Positions 42,383-51,767 are shown, counted from the first letter of the stretch. The stretch is DNA of 64,000 bases from an uncultured Geobacteraceae bacterium (GCA_903852495.1 CAINRC010000001.1:1-64000), one strand, 5' to 3'. The notes: a model not told the origin generated them from the letters alone. Numbers and translations: made by a program.

Positions 42383-42627
42383 GATGTTACGCCGTCTTCC
42401 TGTTCCATCTGGGACAAAAAATCTTCATAGGAACATTCGACAGTTTCACTGTTTAGCCCCACATCGATGGCGTGCTTTAACGCCTTGATCTTGGCCTGAT
42501 GCATTTCTAACAAGCTGAGACCAGCCCTCACAACCTCGCTGCGAGAGCAGAACCCGCCGGTTTTAATTTGTGCATCAATAAAGTCATCATAATGTGATCC
42601 GAGCGTCACGCTTGCATTTCTTCTCAT
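42379..42627 (-). CDS. ParD-like antitoxin
   Basis: An 82-residue ribbon-helix-helix protein: NASVTLGSHYDDFIDAQIKTGGFCSRSEVVRAGLSLLE is the ParD pattern. The C-terminal acidic tail would neutralise the toxin. GGAGG lies five bases before the ATG. It precedes the toxin gene in the usual order and probably represses their promoter. Confidence 0.9.
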   Translation of the reverse strand: MRRNASVTLGSHYDDFIDAQIKTGGFCSRSEVVRAGLSLLEMHQAKIKALKHAIDVGLNSETVECSYEDFLSQMEQEDGVTS

Positions 42628-42649
42628 CCAAGCCTCCTGACCAAGCTGT

Positions 42650-42662
42650 ATTACTTAGTAAT
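42650..42662 (-). promoter_or_regulatory. Palindromic operator candidate of the parDE-like pair
   Basis: ATTACTTAGTAAT has perfect 6-bp arms around one central base, 23 bp upstream of the antitoxin start, overlapping AT-rich promoter-like sequence. Ribbon-helix-helix antitoxins commonly bind such sites. Confidence 0.45.
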
Positions 42663-42684
42663 ATATGCGGACAGAATTCAGATT

Positions 42685-42972
42685 TCAATGTAAATATTTC
42701 AACACCGTATCAAACCGACTTAGTATCAAGACAGTCCGTCTGGCAGCACTTGATTTTTTGATTACCGGGATCTTAACTTTAGTTTCTTCACCGAGATCCC
42801 TGCTCCTCACCAGGACATATACGGCGTTAAACATTTGCATCCGGCGCAAAAACCGTGCTATAGCTTCAGTCAGCTTTTCTGGCAGATAATCACGTTTTTT
42901 TGAGGTTAAATGATCGAGTAATTTCAACGTGTTAGTAAAAAATAATTCCTCGTTAGAATGAGGCGTTTGCAC
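42685..42972 (-). CDS. Doubtful small hypothetical protein, 95 residues
   Basis: The frame opens with GTG and no ribosome-binding site is visible. The product is basic and helical (LTSKKRDYLPEKLTEAIARFLRRMQMFNAVYVLV). It is not recognised and could be a decayed gene or a chance frame in AT-rich DNA next to the toxin-antitoxin pair. Confidence 0.3.
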   Translation of the reverse strand: MQTPHSNEELFFTNTLKLLDHLTSKKRDYLPEKLTEAIARFLRRMQMFNAVYVLVRSRDLGEETKVKIPVIKKSSAARRTVLILSRFDTVLKYLH

Positions 42973-42989
42973 AAACAGATGCTACTACC

Positions 42990-43160
42990 CAGAAACGTCG
43001 AAAGACGCCAATGTGGTTACCAGGTTTTGTCGGATTAAGGCTTAACCCAATGTAGCTGGAAAGTTTCCTACGTTGTGCACTGCCGAAAGTCAACCAGGGG
43101 GGAAACGGTTTCGCTGGATTTAGTTAAAGCCCTTTCTTTCCGAATGGGTTTTTTTAGTTT
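42990..43160 (+). promoter_or_regulatory. Structured leader with terminator-like end before the mgtE-like gene
   Basis: Several hairpins follow each other: a GAAA tetraloop stem CGTC/GACG (42996-43007), GGATTA/TAACCC (43032-43048), GGAA/TTCC (43058-43068), GTTG/CAAC enclosing ACT/AGT (43072-43094) and CCAG/CTGG (43094-43117). Finally AAAGCCC pairs with GGGTTT (43126-43151), followed by a T run to 43155, ending 21 bases before the ATG. This is the arrangement of an attenuating leader. It matches no riboswitch class that I could identify. Confidence 0.4.
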
Positions 43161-43176
43161 TGTGAAGGTATGAGTT

Positions 43177-44439
43177 ATGGCGATTGAAATAAACGAAATA
43201 TATCTCAGTTCGGTTATCGGCCGTTCCGTGATCAACAGCAAGGGGGACCAGATCGGGGTTCTCCGGGATCTGATCATGGTTCCGGGTGAGGTCTTTCCAG
43301 AGGTTTCCCACCTTGTCATCAAGTCGCGCAAAAAGATAAAAACCCTCCCCTGGAGCGAAGTTACACTTTTTACGCACATCGTTATTTCCATCGGTCAGAC
43401 CAAAGCGCAGCGTCTGGACGTCTACGTTCCCGGCGAGGGAGATATCCTCGTCAAGCGTGACCTGCTGGACAAACAGATTGTTGACGTGGACGGCGCCAAG
43501 GTTGTTCGGGTCAACGACATCAAGCTCGGCAAACTTGACCTTAAATTATGTCTGTTTTCGGTGGATATCGGTTTTCGTGGACTGCTCCGGCGCCTTGGCT
43601 ACGAGCGTTTCGGTGAGCGCTTTGCCCGGGCGATCAAGCGCGACATCCCGCACAGCGAAATCAGCTGGGAATACGTCCAACCGCTGGAAGCCAACTCATC
43701 CCGACTGGCACTCAACATCGCCCGCAACCAGATGAACGAGATGCACCCGGCTGACCTTGCTGACATCATTGAAAACATCCCGATTCAGAACATCCGTACG
43801 GTGCTGAATTCCATCGATGCCGAAACGACCGGCGACACCATTTACGAACTTGAAGCGGATATGCGTAATGTGGTTATCAGCCAGTTGAATGACGAACAGG
43901 TCACCGACATTCTGGAAGAGATGGAACCGGATGAAGCCGCCGACGTCCTTTCCGACCTTCCGGAAGACAAGGCCCAGGAACTGCTGCACATGATGGACCG
44001 GGAAGATGCCGAGGACATCCAGGAACTTCTGGAGCATGAAGAAGATTCTGCCGGCGGCCTGATGACGCCGGATTACTTCCGGCTTTCTGCGGAGATCACC
44101 ATCGAGCGGGCATTGGCACTGCTGAAAGAGTGCGCCGATGACGTTGAAACCATCTTTTACGGCTATGTTGTCGACGCCGATGACCGGCTTGAAGGGGTTG
44201 TCTCGCTGAAGCAGCTGTTGATGAATCCTCCGGAAACGCAGATTGCCGATATCATGGAAGACAACATCAAGTTTGTGTACATTGACGCCGAGCCGGAAGA
44301 TATGCTGGAAACCCTGGCAAAATATGACCTGATCGCCGTACCGGTCCTGGATGCGGATGACCGCATGGCCGGCATTGTAACGGTGGATGATGTTCTGGCA
44401 CATTACCTGCCTCAGATTATCAAGAACAAGCGACGCTAG
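43177..44439 (+). CDS. Soluble MgtE-like sensor protein (PRC-barrel, MgtE N domain, CBS pair; no membrane domain)
   Basis: A 420-residue protein. A PRC-barrel-like region (about 1-165) is followed by the MgtE N superhelical domain (HPADLADIIENIP, EMEPDEAADVLSDLPEDKAQELL, about 190-295). A CBS pair comes last (AGGLMTPDYFRL, TIFYGYVVDADDRLEGVV, DLIAVPVLDADDRMAGIVTVDDV). In MgtE channels these cytosolic parts sense Mg2+ and gate the pore, but no pore helices exist here. It lies 12 bp before the NRAMP-type gene, so it probably controls that transporter. Confidence 0.9.
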   Translation: MAIEINEIYLSSVIGRSVINSKGDQIGVLRDLIMVPGEVFPEVSHLVIKSRKKIKTLPWSEVTLFTHIVISIGQTKAQRLDVYVPGEGDILVKRDLLDKQIVDVDGAKVVRVNDIKLGKLDLKLCLFSVDIGFRGLLRRLGYERFGERFARAIKRDIPHSEISWEYVQPLEANSSRLALNIARNQMNEMHPADLADIIENIPIQNIRTVLNSIDAETTGDTIYELEADMRNVVISQLNDEQVTDILEEMEPDEAADVLSDLPEDKAQELLHMMDREDAEDIQELLEHEEDSAGGLMTPDYFRLSAEITIERALALLKECADDVETIFYGYVVDADDRLEGVVSLKQLLMNPPETQIADIMEDNIKFVYIDAEPEDMLETLAKYDLIAVPVLDADDRMAGIVTVDDVLAHYLPQIIKNKRR

Positions 44440-44451
44440 AAACCGGGAACT

Positions 44452-45750
44452 ATGTTTTCTTACATTTCACAATTCAGATTTCTGAAGCCGCTTAAAAGCT
44501 TCAGTCCCCGCAATGTCATGATATTCCTGGCAATCCTCGGACCGGGCATCATCACGGCCAATGTGGATAACGACGCCGGCGGCATCACGACCTATTCCCT
44601 GGCTGCCGCCAACTACGGCTATTCCATCCTCTGGATGATGATACCGACCACGATTGCACTGGTTGTGGTTCAGGAAATGTGTGCCCGCATGGGGGCCGTC
44701 ACCGGCAAGGGGCTCTCTGACCTGATCCGCGAATCCTTCGGCGTCAAAGTCACCTTTTATGTCATGATCGCCCTGCTGCTGACCAACATGGGCAATTCCA
44801 TCTCCGAATTTGCCGGTATCGCCGCCAGCCTTGAGATCTTCGGCATCAGCAAATACATTTCCGTGCCGATCTGCGCCGTTCTGGTCTGGCTGCTGATTGT
44901 CAAAGGGTCGTACAAGGTTGTGGAAAAAGTGTTTCTCGTGGCCTGCCTTGTCTACATCGCCTACCCCATCGCCGCGTTCATGGCCGGGCCGAACTGGACG
45001 GTGGTCATGAAAGCGACCGTTACCCCCACGTTCAAAAGTGACAGCGCCTATCTGATGACCCTCATCGGCATCGTCGGGACTACCATCGCCCCCTGGATGC
45101 AGTTCTATCAGCAGGCGGCGGTGGTCGAAAAAGGCATTACGGCGGACCAGTACAACTTTTCCCGGATTGACGTCATTTTTGGCTGTATCATGGCGATTGT
45201 GGTGGCGTTTTTCATGATGGTCGCCTGCGCCGCAAGTATCAATCTGCATGGCCTCAAAATTGAAACCGCCGCCGATGCCGCCCTGGCCCTGAAACCGCTC
45301 GTCGGTCAGCACGCTTCAGCACTATTCGCCTTCGGGCTGTTCAACGCGTCCCTCTTTGCCGCGTGCATCCTGCCGCTGTCTACAGCCTATTACATTTGTG
45401 AAGGGATGGGATGGGAATCGGGAGTTGATAAGGATTTCGAGCAGGCCCCGCAGTTTTTCTGGCTGTTCACCATCATCATCGCCATCAGTGCCGGCCTGAT
45501 CCTGGTGCCGAATGCGCCGCTGATGACGATCATGTTCGTTTCCCAGGTTGTCAACGGAGCGGTTCTGCCGTTTGTGCTGATGTTCATGATCAAGCTCATC
45601 AATGACAAGAACCTTATGGGAACCTATGTCAACGGCCCGGTCTTCAACGGCATCGCCTGGTTTACCGTGGTGGCGATGATAGTCCTGACCGTTATCATGA
45701 CCGTCGATATTGCCATACCCGGATTGATCAAGCGGCTGATGACGTTCTGA
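44452..45750 (+). CDS. NRAMP-family divalent metal transporter, possibly Mg2+-type
   Basis: A 432-residue membrane protein with about 11 helices of the NRAMP/SLC11 family. In helix 1 the usual DPGN is replaced by a DND motif (ITANVDNDAGG, residues 39-41). In helix 6 the transition-metal-selecting Met-Pro-His is replaced by Ala212-Pro-Trp. Loss of that methionine is known in NRAMP-related magnesium transporters. With an MgtE-like sensor encoded 12 bp upstream, Mg2+ rather than Mn2+/Fe2+ is the better guess. A terminator follows. Confidence 0.88.
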   Translation: MFSYISQFRFLKPLKSFSPRNVMIFLAILGPGIITANVDNDAGGITTYSLAAANYGYSILWMMIPTTIALVVVQEMCARMGAVTGKGLSDLIRESFGVKVTFYVMIALLLTNMGNSISEFAGIAASLEIFGISKYISVPICAVLVWLLIVKGSYKVVEKVFLVACLVYIAYPIAAFMAGPNWTVVMKATVTPTFKSDSAYLMTLIGIVGTTIAPWMQFYQQAAVVEKGITADQYNFSRIDVIFGCIMAIVVAFFMMVACAASINLHGLKIETAADAALALKPLVGQHASALFAFGLFNASLFAACILPLSTAYYICEGMGWESGVDKDFEQAPQFFWLFTIIIAISAGLILVPNAPLMTIMFVSQVVNGAVLPFVLMFMIKLINDKNLMGTYVNGPVFNGIAWFTVVAMIVLTVIMTVDIAIPGLIKRLMTF

Positions 45751-45770
45751 CTCAGCTGCACATAAGACAC

Positions 45771-45804
45771 AAAAAAACCGCCGGCGATATGCAGCGGTTT
45801 TTTT
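45771..45804 (+). terminator. Terminator after the NRAMP-type gene
   Basis: AAACCGC (45775-45781) pairs with GCGGTTT (45794-45800), followed by T to 45804. An A run precedes the stem, so it could also work for the opposite strand. Confidence 0.85.
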
Positions 45805-45826
45805 ATAAAACAGATAAAAACGGTTC

Positions 45827-45909
45827 AACACAGAGGCACGGAGACACAGAGAAAGTCTTTATTTACTAGCGGGTTAAAGGTTTTCTCTGTGTCTCCGTGT
45901 CTCTGTGTT
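45827..45909. repeat. ACACAGAG-type inverted repeat element
   Basis: Two 28-bp arms (45827-45854 and 45882-45909) are inverted with one mismatch around a 27-bp centre. The arms consist of the ACACAGAG/GGAGACACAGAG-type sequence that I recall as dispersed in many deltaproteobacterial genomes. There is no coding capacity. It lies between the NRAMP-type terminator and the HIT gene end. Confidence 0.75.
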
Positions 45910-45925
45910 TCAAAATGCCGTGCCG

Positions 45926-46270
45926 TTACCCCGGAGGCCACCCGAAGCTTCGCCCAGCCAGCAGATGGAAGTGGATGTGAAACACCGACTGACCGGCACC
46001 CGCTCCGTTATTCTGCACGATACGAAACCCCGAAGCGTCATACCCCTTTTCACGGGCGATCTCGCCCCCCTTCCGGAAAGCATAGCCGACCAGCGCGTCT
46101 TCCTGCGGGGTCATGTCCAGGCAGTTGACAAAATGTACTTTCGGCAGCAGAAGAAGATGCAGCGGCGCCTGTGGGGAAACATCCTCGATAACGAGCAGTT
46201 GATCGTCCTCGAACACCTTTTTTGACGGTATTTCACCGCGAATGATTTTGCAGAAAATACAGTTTTCCAC
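45926..46270 (-). CDS. HIT family nucleotide hydrolase (HinT-like)
   Basis: A 114-residue protein with CIFCKIIRGEIPSKKVFED at the start and the histidine triad HIHFHLLAGR near the end, as in HinT purine-nucleoside phosphoramidases. It directly follows tlyA, with stop and start almost touching. Confidence 0.95.
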   Translation of the reverse strand: MENCIFCKIIRGEIPSKKVFEDDQLLVIEDVSPQAPLHLLLLPKVHFVNCLDMTPQEDALVGYAFRKGGEIAREKGYDASGFRIVQNNGAGAGQSVFHIHFHLLAGRSFGWPPG

Positions 46271-46271
46271 G

Positions 46272-47012
46272 CTACCCCCCCTTTACCAGCAGTATCAGAA
46301 ATTCACGATTGCCATCCGCACCGGTGATGGGTGACTCACAAAGGCCGCAAACTGTCAGGCCAAGATCTACTGCCGTGCGGCGGACATCTTCAATGACCCG
46401 TTCGTGGATGACGGGATCGCGTATAATCCCTCCGGCTCCCACGTCACTTCTGGCCGCCTCGAACTGCGGCTTGATCAGGGCTATGATCCGCCCCCCCGGC
46501 TGCACAAGAGCCGCCGTGGCGGGGAGAACCTTGGCCAGGGAAATAAACGAAGCGTCAATAACCGCAAGTGCCGGGTCACCATGGATCTGCTCCGGGGTGA
46601 CATGGCGGATATTCGTTTTCTCCATGCTGATAACGCGCGGGTCCTGCTGCAGCTTCCAGGCCAGCTGTCCGTAGCCGACATCAATGGCAAAGACCTGTAC
46701 CGCGCCGGCCTGCAGCAGACAATCGGTGAATCCCCCGGTGGACGAGCCGACATCAACAGCAACCAGCCCGGTCACATCGATCTGGAACTCGTCCAGCGCC
46801 CTGCGCAGTTTGAGCCCCCCCCGACTGACGTAGGGGAGCGGTTCTCCCTTGAGACGGATCTCCGCATCCAGGGCAACCTGTTGACCGGCTTTATCAACCG
46901 TGTGGTCACCGACCACCACCTGGCCGGCCATAATAAGCGCCCGGGCCGTATGGACGGAGTCAGCAACCCCGCGTGCCGTCATCAGGCTGTCGAGGCGCTG
47001 TTTTTTCAGCAT
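46272..47012 (-). CDS. tlyA: TlyA family rRNA methyltransferase/hemolysin
   Basis: A 246-residue protein. An S4 RNA-binding domain (RLDSLMTARGVADSVHTARALIMAGQV, about 5-65) precedes a FtsJ-like Rossmann domain with YVSRGGLKL, VDVGSSTGGFTDCLLQAGA, and the K-D-K-E type residues in SRGGLK, DASFISL and IKPQFE. Family members 2'-O-methylate ribosomal RNA. The start overlaps the pyrE stop by 1 bp. Confidence 0.93.
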   Translation of the reverse strand: MLKKQRLDSLMTARGVADSVHTARALIMAGQVVVGDHTVDKAGQQVALDAEIRLKGEPLPYVSRGGLKLRRALDEFQIDVTGLVAVDVGSSTGGFTDCLLQAGAVQVFAIDVGYGQLAWKLQQDPRVISMEKTNIRHVTPEQIHGDPALAVIDASFISLAKVLPATAALVQPGGRIIALIKPQFEAARSDVGAGGIIRDPVIHERVIEDVRRTAVDLGLTVCGLCESPITGADGNREFLILLVKGG

Positions 47013-47560
47013 TACCCTACCAGTTCCGATTTAACAAAGAGCGCTCTCAGCCAGTATCCTTCTGCTTCTATGTTTTCCCGGCCCCCTTCTTCGCGATCAA
47101 CAAGAGTGACGATGCCGAGTACCTTCAAGCCTTCCTCTTCGGCGCGACGTACCGCCTTCATGGAGGAGCCGCCGGTGGTAACAACATCTTCCACAATAAC
47201 AACCCTGGTTCCGGGGGGGAGGTTTTTGCGCCCTTCCAGCCACTGACCGGTGCCATGCCCCTTCGGTTCCTTGCGGATGATAAAGGCATGGATGCTCTTG
47301 CCGTCCAGATGGGCGGCAATGGAAGTGGCAGTGGCGATCGGATCGGCCCCGAGAGTAATGCCGCCAACAGCCTGAACCCCTTCCACATCCTTGATCGACT
47401 CATAGAACAGCTTGCCGACGAGAAAACCCCCTTCGGCGTGGAGCGTGGTTTGTTTGCCGTCGAAATAAAAATCACTCTGCCGGCCGGAAGCCAGAGTAAC
47501 CAGCCGTTTTTCGTAGGACAATTCCAGGATTATCTTTTTCAGTAAATCGCGATCACTCAT
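47012..47560 (-). CDS. pyrE: Orotate phosphoribosyltransferase
   Basis: A 182-residue enzyme with [29 protein letters not shown] (flexible catalytic loop) and the PRPP motif [13 protein letters not shown]. It converts orotate and PRPP to OMP. The ATG at 47558-47560, with GAGGAG ten bases upstream, overlaps the end of purF by 8 bp, so translation is probably coupled. Confidence 0.95.
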   Translation of the reverse strand: MSDRDLLKKIILELSYEKRLVTLASGRQSDFYFDGKQTTLHAEGGFLVGKLFYESIKDVEGVQAVGGITLGADPIATATSIAAHLDGKSIHAFIIRKEPKGHGTGQWLEGRKNLPPGTRVVIVEDVVTTGGSSMKAVRRAEEEGLKVLGIVTLVDREEGGRENIEAEGYWLRALFVKSELVG

Positions 47561-48980
47561 AGTCACTCTGCTCCTCTTCGAATAGTCCCATCTGCGGCGT
47601 AGCGGCAGGTTTGGGGAATGCAACCGGGTACTCCCCGGCAAAACAGGCTTTACAGTAATGGGAATTGCCGTGACCGATGGAGGAGACCAACCCCTCCTCC
47701 GACAGATAACCAAGACTGTCGGCGGTAACGTAACGGCAGATTTCCTCAATGGTGTGGGACGACGAAATCAGCTCTTTCCGGTTCGGTGTATCGATGCCGT
47801 AGTAGCAGGGGTAACTGGTCGGGGGGGATGAAATGCGGAGATGCACTTCCTTCGCTCCGGCATTACGCACCATTTTGACGATTTTACGTGAAGTGGTGCC
47901 GCGCACGATGGAGTCGTCGATCACCACAACCCGCTTGCCATTAAGCAGTTCGCGCACCGGGTTGAGCTTGATCTTTACTCCGAAATGGCGGATTGACTGT
48001 GCCGGCTCGATAAACGTCCGCCCGACATAATGGTTGCGGATCAGGCCAAGCTCAAACGGAATACCCGACTCCTCGGCATATCCCATGGCGGCCGGCACCC
48101 CGGAGTCCGGCACGGCAATAACAACGTCCGCATCCACCGGATACTCTCGGGCCAGCTGGCGTCCCAGCTCTTTACGGGCCAGGTACACGTTTCTGCCGAA
48201 AATGTATGAATCGGGACGGGCAAAATAAACAAACTCGAAAATACAGGGGGTTGGTGGAATCTTCTTAAAGGGATACAGTGACTTTATGCCGCCGTCTTTG
48301 GTGCAGACTACCATTTCACCCGGCTCGATTTCACGGACAAACTCGGCTTCGATAAGATCCAGAGCGCAACTTTCAGATGCCACAACCCAGGCGTCGCCCA
48401 GCTTGCCGAGGCACAACGGCCGGAAACCGTTTGGATCGCGCACCGCAATCATGCGTGACTCGGTCAGAAAAACCAGACAGTAGGCCCCCTGAATCCGCAT
48501 CAGGGCATCAACAATACGATCAACAAGCGAGTTGGTTTTGGATGCGGCGATGAGATGAATGATAATTTCCGTATCCATCGTCGTCTGGAAGATTGAGCCG
48601 TAGGCTTCCAGTTCCGCCTTCAGAAGCTGGGCATTGACCAGGTTGCCGTTGTGAGCGACGGCGATGGAACCGCGCGAATAATCCACCAGAATCGGCTGGA
48701 CATTCTTTTCCACCGAAGCACCTGCGGTGGAATAGCGAACATGCCCGATGGCAGATTTCCCCGGCAGTTTTTTAAACACATCAGGATTGCTGAAGACATC
48801 CGCCACCAGCCCCATCCGTTTGTGAGTGTACATGGCGGCACCGTCAGACGAAACGATACCGCAGCTTTCCTGACCACGGTGCTGCAGGGCGTAAAGGCCG
48901 AGATAGGTCAGGTTTGAAGCCTCAGAGTGATTGTAAATACCAAAAATACCGCATTCTTCTTGAGGACGGGATAACTTCAT
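47553..48980 (-). CDS. purF: Amidophosphoribosyltransferase (Fe-S, Bacillus type)
   Basis: A 475-residue precursor. Nine residues (MKLSRPQEE) precede the catalytic CGIFGIYNH, so a propeptide must be removed to expose the N-terminal Cys, as in the B. subtilis enzyme. Cluster ligands are visible in [28 protein letters not shown] and [12 protein letters not shown]. The PRPP motif is [15 protein letters not shown]. It performs the first step of purine synthesis. The start at 48978-48980 was preferred to an in-frame start ten codons earlier. Confidence 0.96.
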   Translation of the reverse strand: MKLSRPQEECGIFGIYNHSEASNLTYLGLYALQHRGQESCGIVSSDGAAMYTHKRMGLVADVFSNPDVFKKLPGKSAIGHVRYSTAGASVEKNVQPILVDYSRGSIAVAHNGNLVNAQLLKAELEAYGSIFQTTMDTEIIIHLIAASKTNSLVDRIVDALMRIQGAYCLVFLTESRMIAVRDPNGFRPLCLGKLGDAWVVASESCALDLIEAEFVREIEPGEMVVCTKDGGIKSLYPFKKIPPTPCIFEFVYFARPDSYIFGRNVYLARKELGRQLAREYPVDADVVIAVPDSGVPAAMGYAEESGIPFELGLIRNHYVGRTFIEPAQSIRHFGVKIKLNPVRELLNGKRVVVIDDSIVRGTTSRKIVKMVRNAGAKEVHLRISSPPTSYPCYYGIDTPNRKELISSSHTIEEICRYVTADSLGYLSEEGLVSSIGHGNSHYCKACFAGEYPVAFPKPAATPQMGLFEEEQSDYE

Positions 48981-49052
48981 AGGTAAGAGCTCCACTTTGT
49001 GTTGAAACACAGGTTCACCGGGGAAAACATTTTGTGCCCGGTGACTCCCTGT

Positions 49053-49880
49053 TTAGATGAGTTTCTGCCTGACATACTCCGCAGCATTTTTGTACAGGAT
49101 CAGCCCGTCACCCTCTTCCGGCAGAGTCTCCCTCGTCCAGCGGGGGTGCTGGGTGTAATGGACGAAGGCTTCCGGGTGCGGCATGAGCCCCATCAGGCGG
49201 CCGGTCGGATCACACAGGGCAGCGATGGCATTGACTGATCCGTTGGGGTTGGCGGGAAACTCCAGGGTTGCGGCGGCATATGCAGCATCGCTGTAGCGCA
49301 GCACCGCAAGGTGTCCGCTTTCAATCCGCTCCAGCGTTGCTGCCGAATCGCACAGGAACTTCCCTTCACCGTGACGTACCGGCAGATAAATACCCCGGTC
49401 AATGCCGCTGGTAAAGATACAGGGGGAAGCGGGATCAGCTTTCAGATAAGTCCAGCGATCCTGAAAGCGGCCACAGTCATTATGGGTCAGTGTAACGGTC
49501 TGGGTCAGCGAGCTTCCGTCAAACCCCGGCAGCATCCCCATTTTAACCATCAGCTGAAAACCGTTGCACACACCCAGAATCAATTTGCCGTCGGCGATAA
49601 ACCGGGTAAACTGCGCCACCAGCTTCTCATTCCCGCCGGTCACTGCAGCGTTTTTCAAGCGGTTTGCCTGGGCCTTGGCGCTCCCCAGGTCATCACCGTC
49701 AAGGAATCCGCCGGTCAGGTTAAGGAAATGAAAATCATCCAGCCGGATCTCGCCGGAAAGAATCTCTGCAATATGGGCAATCACAGTTTCATCGAAGCCG
49801 CCGAGACGACAGGCATGGGCGGCCTCCATCTCGCAGTTGGTGCCGTTGCCGGTTATGACGATTGCGCGTGTCGGTTTCAT
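49053..49880 (-). CDS. purQ: FGAM synthase glutaminase subunit (PurQ)
   Basis: A 275-residue class I glutaminase. The nucleophile is in LGVCNGFQLM and the His-Glu pair in LMPHPEAFVH. It supplies ammonia to PurL for conversion of FGAR to FGAM. At 275 residues it is longer than the PurQ of PurSQL systems and resembles the glutaminase end of the large single-chain PurL. AAGGAG lies 11 bases before the ATG. Confidence 0.93.
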   Translation of the reverse strand: MKPTRAIVITGNGTNCEMEAAHACRLGGFDETVIAHIAEILSGEIRLDDFHFLNLTGGFLDGDDLGSAKAQANRLKNAAVTGGNEKLVAQFTRFIADGKLILGVCNGFQLMVKMGMLPGFDGSSLTQTVTLTHNDCGRFQDRWTYLKADPASPCIFTSGIDRGIYLPVRHGEGKFLCDSAATLERIESGHLAVLRYSDAAYAAATLEFPANPNGSVNAIAALCDPTGRLMGLMPHPEAFVHYTQHPRWTRETLPEEGDGLILYKNAAEYVRQKLI

Positions 49881-49955
49881 GTAATCCGGTTCTCCTTGAG
49901 TATCAAAACGTATGGTACCACATCACTGCCCGTCTGTTGAATCCTGTATACTTCA

Positions 49956-51767
49956 TTAAACATTGGAACCCCAGCCGTTGATGGCAGAGAGGAAGGCGGC
50001 TCCGTATTTACGCAGTTTATGTTCACCCACACCTGTTACCGCCAGCAGTTCCCGTTCGTCTCTCGGTTTGCTCGACGCCATTTCCAGGAGGGTTGCGTCG
50101 GAAAACACCACAAACGGCGGAACGTTAGCAGCATCGGCAATCTGTTTGCGCAGAGTTCGCAACCCATCAAACAGCTCCTGATGGAGTCCTCCAGCGGCAC
50201 CGCCCCGCCGTTTCGCTTTCCCCTCGGCTTTGATCACTGCACGGGGATGACCAAGTATGACCTCTGTCTCTCCCCTGAGCACCGGACGCGCTGCCGGAGT
50301 AAGCCCCAGCACACTGTAGCGGGTGACATCCTGGGCAAGATAGCCGAGATGAATAAGCTGACGAAAAATATTTTCCCACTCCACCGCCGACTGACCGGAG
50401 CCAATCCCGTAGGTGGAGAGTTCATAATGGTGCAGATCGGTGATCCGCTGATTTTTTGCGCCTCGCAGCACGTCGATGACGTAGCGCACTCCGAACCGTT
50501 CGCCGACCCGGTATACGCAGGAAAGCGCCTGTCTGGCCTGATTGGTGGCGTCGAAGCGCTGCGGCGGGTCGGTGCAGATGTCGCAGTTGCCGCAGTCATG
50601 TTCTCGCTGATCACCGAAGTAGGAAAGCAGCGCCCGACGGCGGCAGGTCAGCGCCTCTCCGTAGGCGACCATGGCATTAAGTTTTTGAATCTCGATGCGA
50701 ACCCGCTCGGCATTATCGCTGTTTTCAATCAACGACCGGGCGGTCATCACATCCCCCATGCCGAACAGCATCAGCGCTTCGGACGGAAGCCCGTCCCGCC
50801 CGGCCCGGCCGGTTTCCTGATAATAACTCTCGATACTTTTCGGCATGTCGTAGTGCACAACAAAGCGGACATTCGGCTTATCGATCCCCATACCAAACGC
50901 GACGGTGGCCACCACAATCCGCAGATCATCGCGGCGAAAAGCGTTCTGCACCCGGTTCCGTTCCGTATCGGATAGCCCGGCATGATAGGCGGCAGCGGAA
51001 AATCCGGCCTGCTGCAGCTGCCCGGCAATCTGCTCCACCCGTTTTCTGCTCAGCGCGTAGATGATGCCGGCTTCGTCACTACGCCCCTTGAGGAATCTGG
51101 ACAGCTGTACGAGGGGCTTCTGCTTGGGGACAACCGTGTATGTTATGTTCGGGCGGTCAAACCCGGCGACAAACTGGGCGGCATGCCCGATCCCCAACTG
51201 GCTGACAATATCCTTACGGGTCTCCGGGTCTGCCGTTGCCGTCATGGCCACAATCGGCACATGGGGGAACAGATTCCGGATCTGCCCGAGCTTCACATAA
51301 TCGGGACGAAAATCATGCCCCCACTGGGAAATGCAGTGCGCCTCGTCAATGGCGAACAGTGCCAGCTGCAGCGTGGCCAGTGTTTCAAGAAAGTCGGGCA
51401 GCAGCAGCCGTTCCGGCGCAACGTACAGCAGGTCAAGCTCGTTGTTGTGAATCTGGCGCAGCACCTGGCGCGCTTCTACCGATGTCAGCGATGAATTGAG
51501 ACAGGCGGCGCGGACACCGTTATCCTGCAGGGCATCAACCTGGTCCTTCATCAGGGCGATCAGCGGTGAAACCACAATCGCCACGCCGTCCCGGTGAAGC
51601 GCCGGTATCTGGTAACACAGCGACTTCCCGCCGCCGGTCGGCATTACCAGAAAAACATCTTCTCCGGCGACGATCCGCTCGATGACCTCCTGCTGCGGTG
51701 CCCGGAACTGATGGAAACCGAAAACGGTTTTCAGCGTATTATGAATTGTTGAGGTTATTATCCCCAT
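49956..51767 (-). CDS. recQ: ATP-dependent DNA helicase RecQ
   Basis: A 603-residue RecQ. The helicase core has Walker A MPTGGGKSLCYQ, DEAH in AIDEAHCISQWGHDF, TATAD and the QETGRAGRDG motif. The RQC region has zinc cysteines in CRRRALLSYFGDQREHDCGNCDIC-type spacing (about 370-395). A C-terminal HRDC domain is present (VPPFVVFSDATLLEMA). It acts in recombination and fork repair. It stands between purQ and a toxin-antitoxin pair, upstream of purQ with a 75-bp gap. Confidence 0.96.
   Translation of the reverse strand: MGIITSTIHNTLKTVFGFHQFRAPQQEVIERIVAGEDVFLVMPTGGGKSLCYQIPALHRDGVAIVVSPLIALMKDQVDALQDNGVRAACLNSSLTSVEARQVLRQIHNNELDLLYVAPERLLLPDFLETLATLQLALFAIDEAHCISQWGHDFRPDYVKLGQIRNLFPHVPIVAMTATADPETRKDIVSQLGIGHAAQFVAGFDRPNITYTVVPKQKPLVQLSRFLKGRSDEAGIIYALSRKRVEQIAGQLQQAGFSAAAYHAGLSDTERNRVQNAFRRDDLRIVVATVAFGMGIDKPNVRFVVHYDMPKSIESYYQETGRAGRDGLPSEALMLFGMGDVMTARSLIENSDNAERVRIEIQKLNAMVAYGEALTCRRRALLSYFGDQREHDCGNCDICTDPPQRFDATNQARQALSCVYRVGERFGVRYVIDVLRGAKNQRITDLHHYELSTYGIGSGQSAVEWENIFRQLIHLGYLAQDVTRYSVLGLTPAARPVLRGETEVILGHPRAVIKAEGKAKRRGGAAGGLHQELFDGLRTLRKQIADAANVPPFVVFSDATLLEMASSKPRDERELLAVTGVGEHKLRKYGAAFLSAINGWGSNV

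Noticed and set aside
42990-43060. GEMM-I (c-di-GMP) riboswitch
   Set aside because: A GAAA tetraloop stem is present, but the conserved GGCAAACC and GACGCAAAGCC elements are missing.
50019-50975. 318-residue open frame on the plus strand
   Set aside because: It is antisense to recQ and shows no domain pattern.
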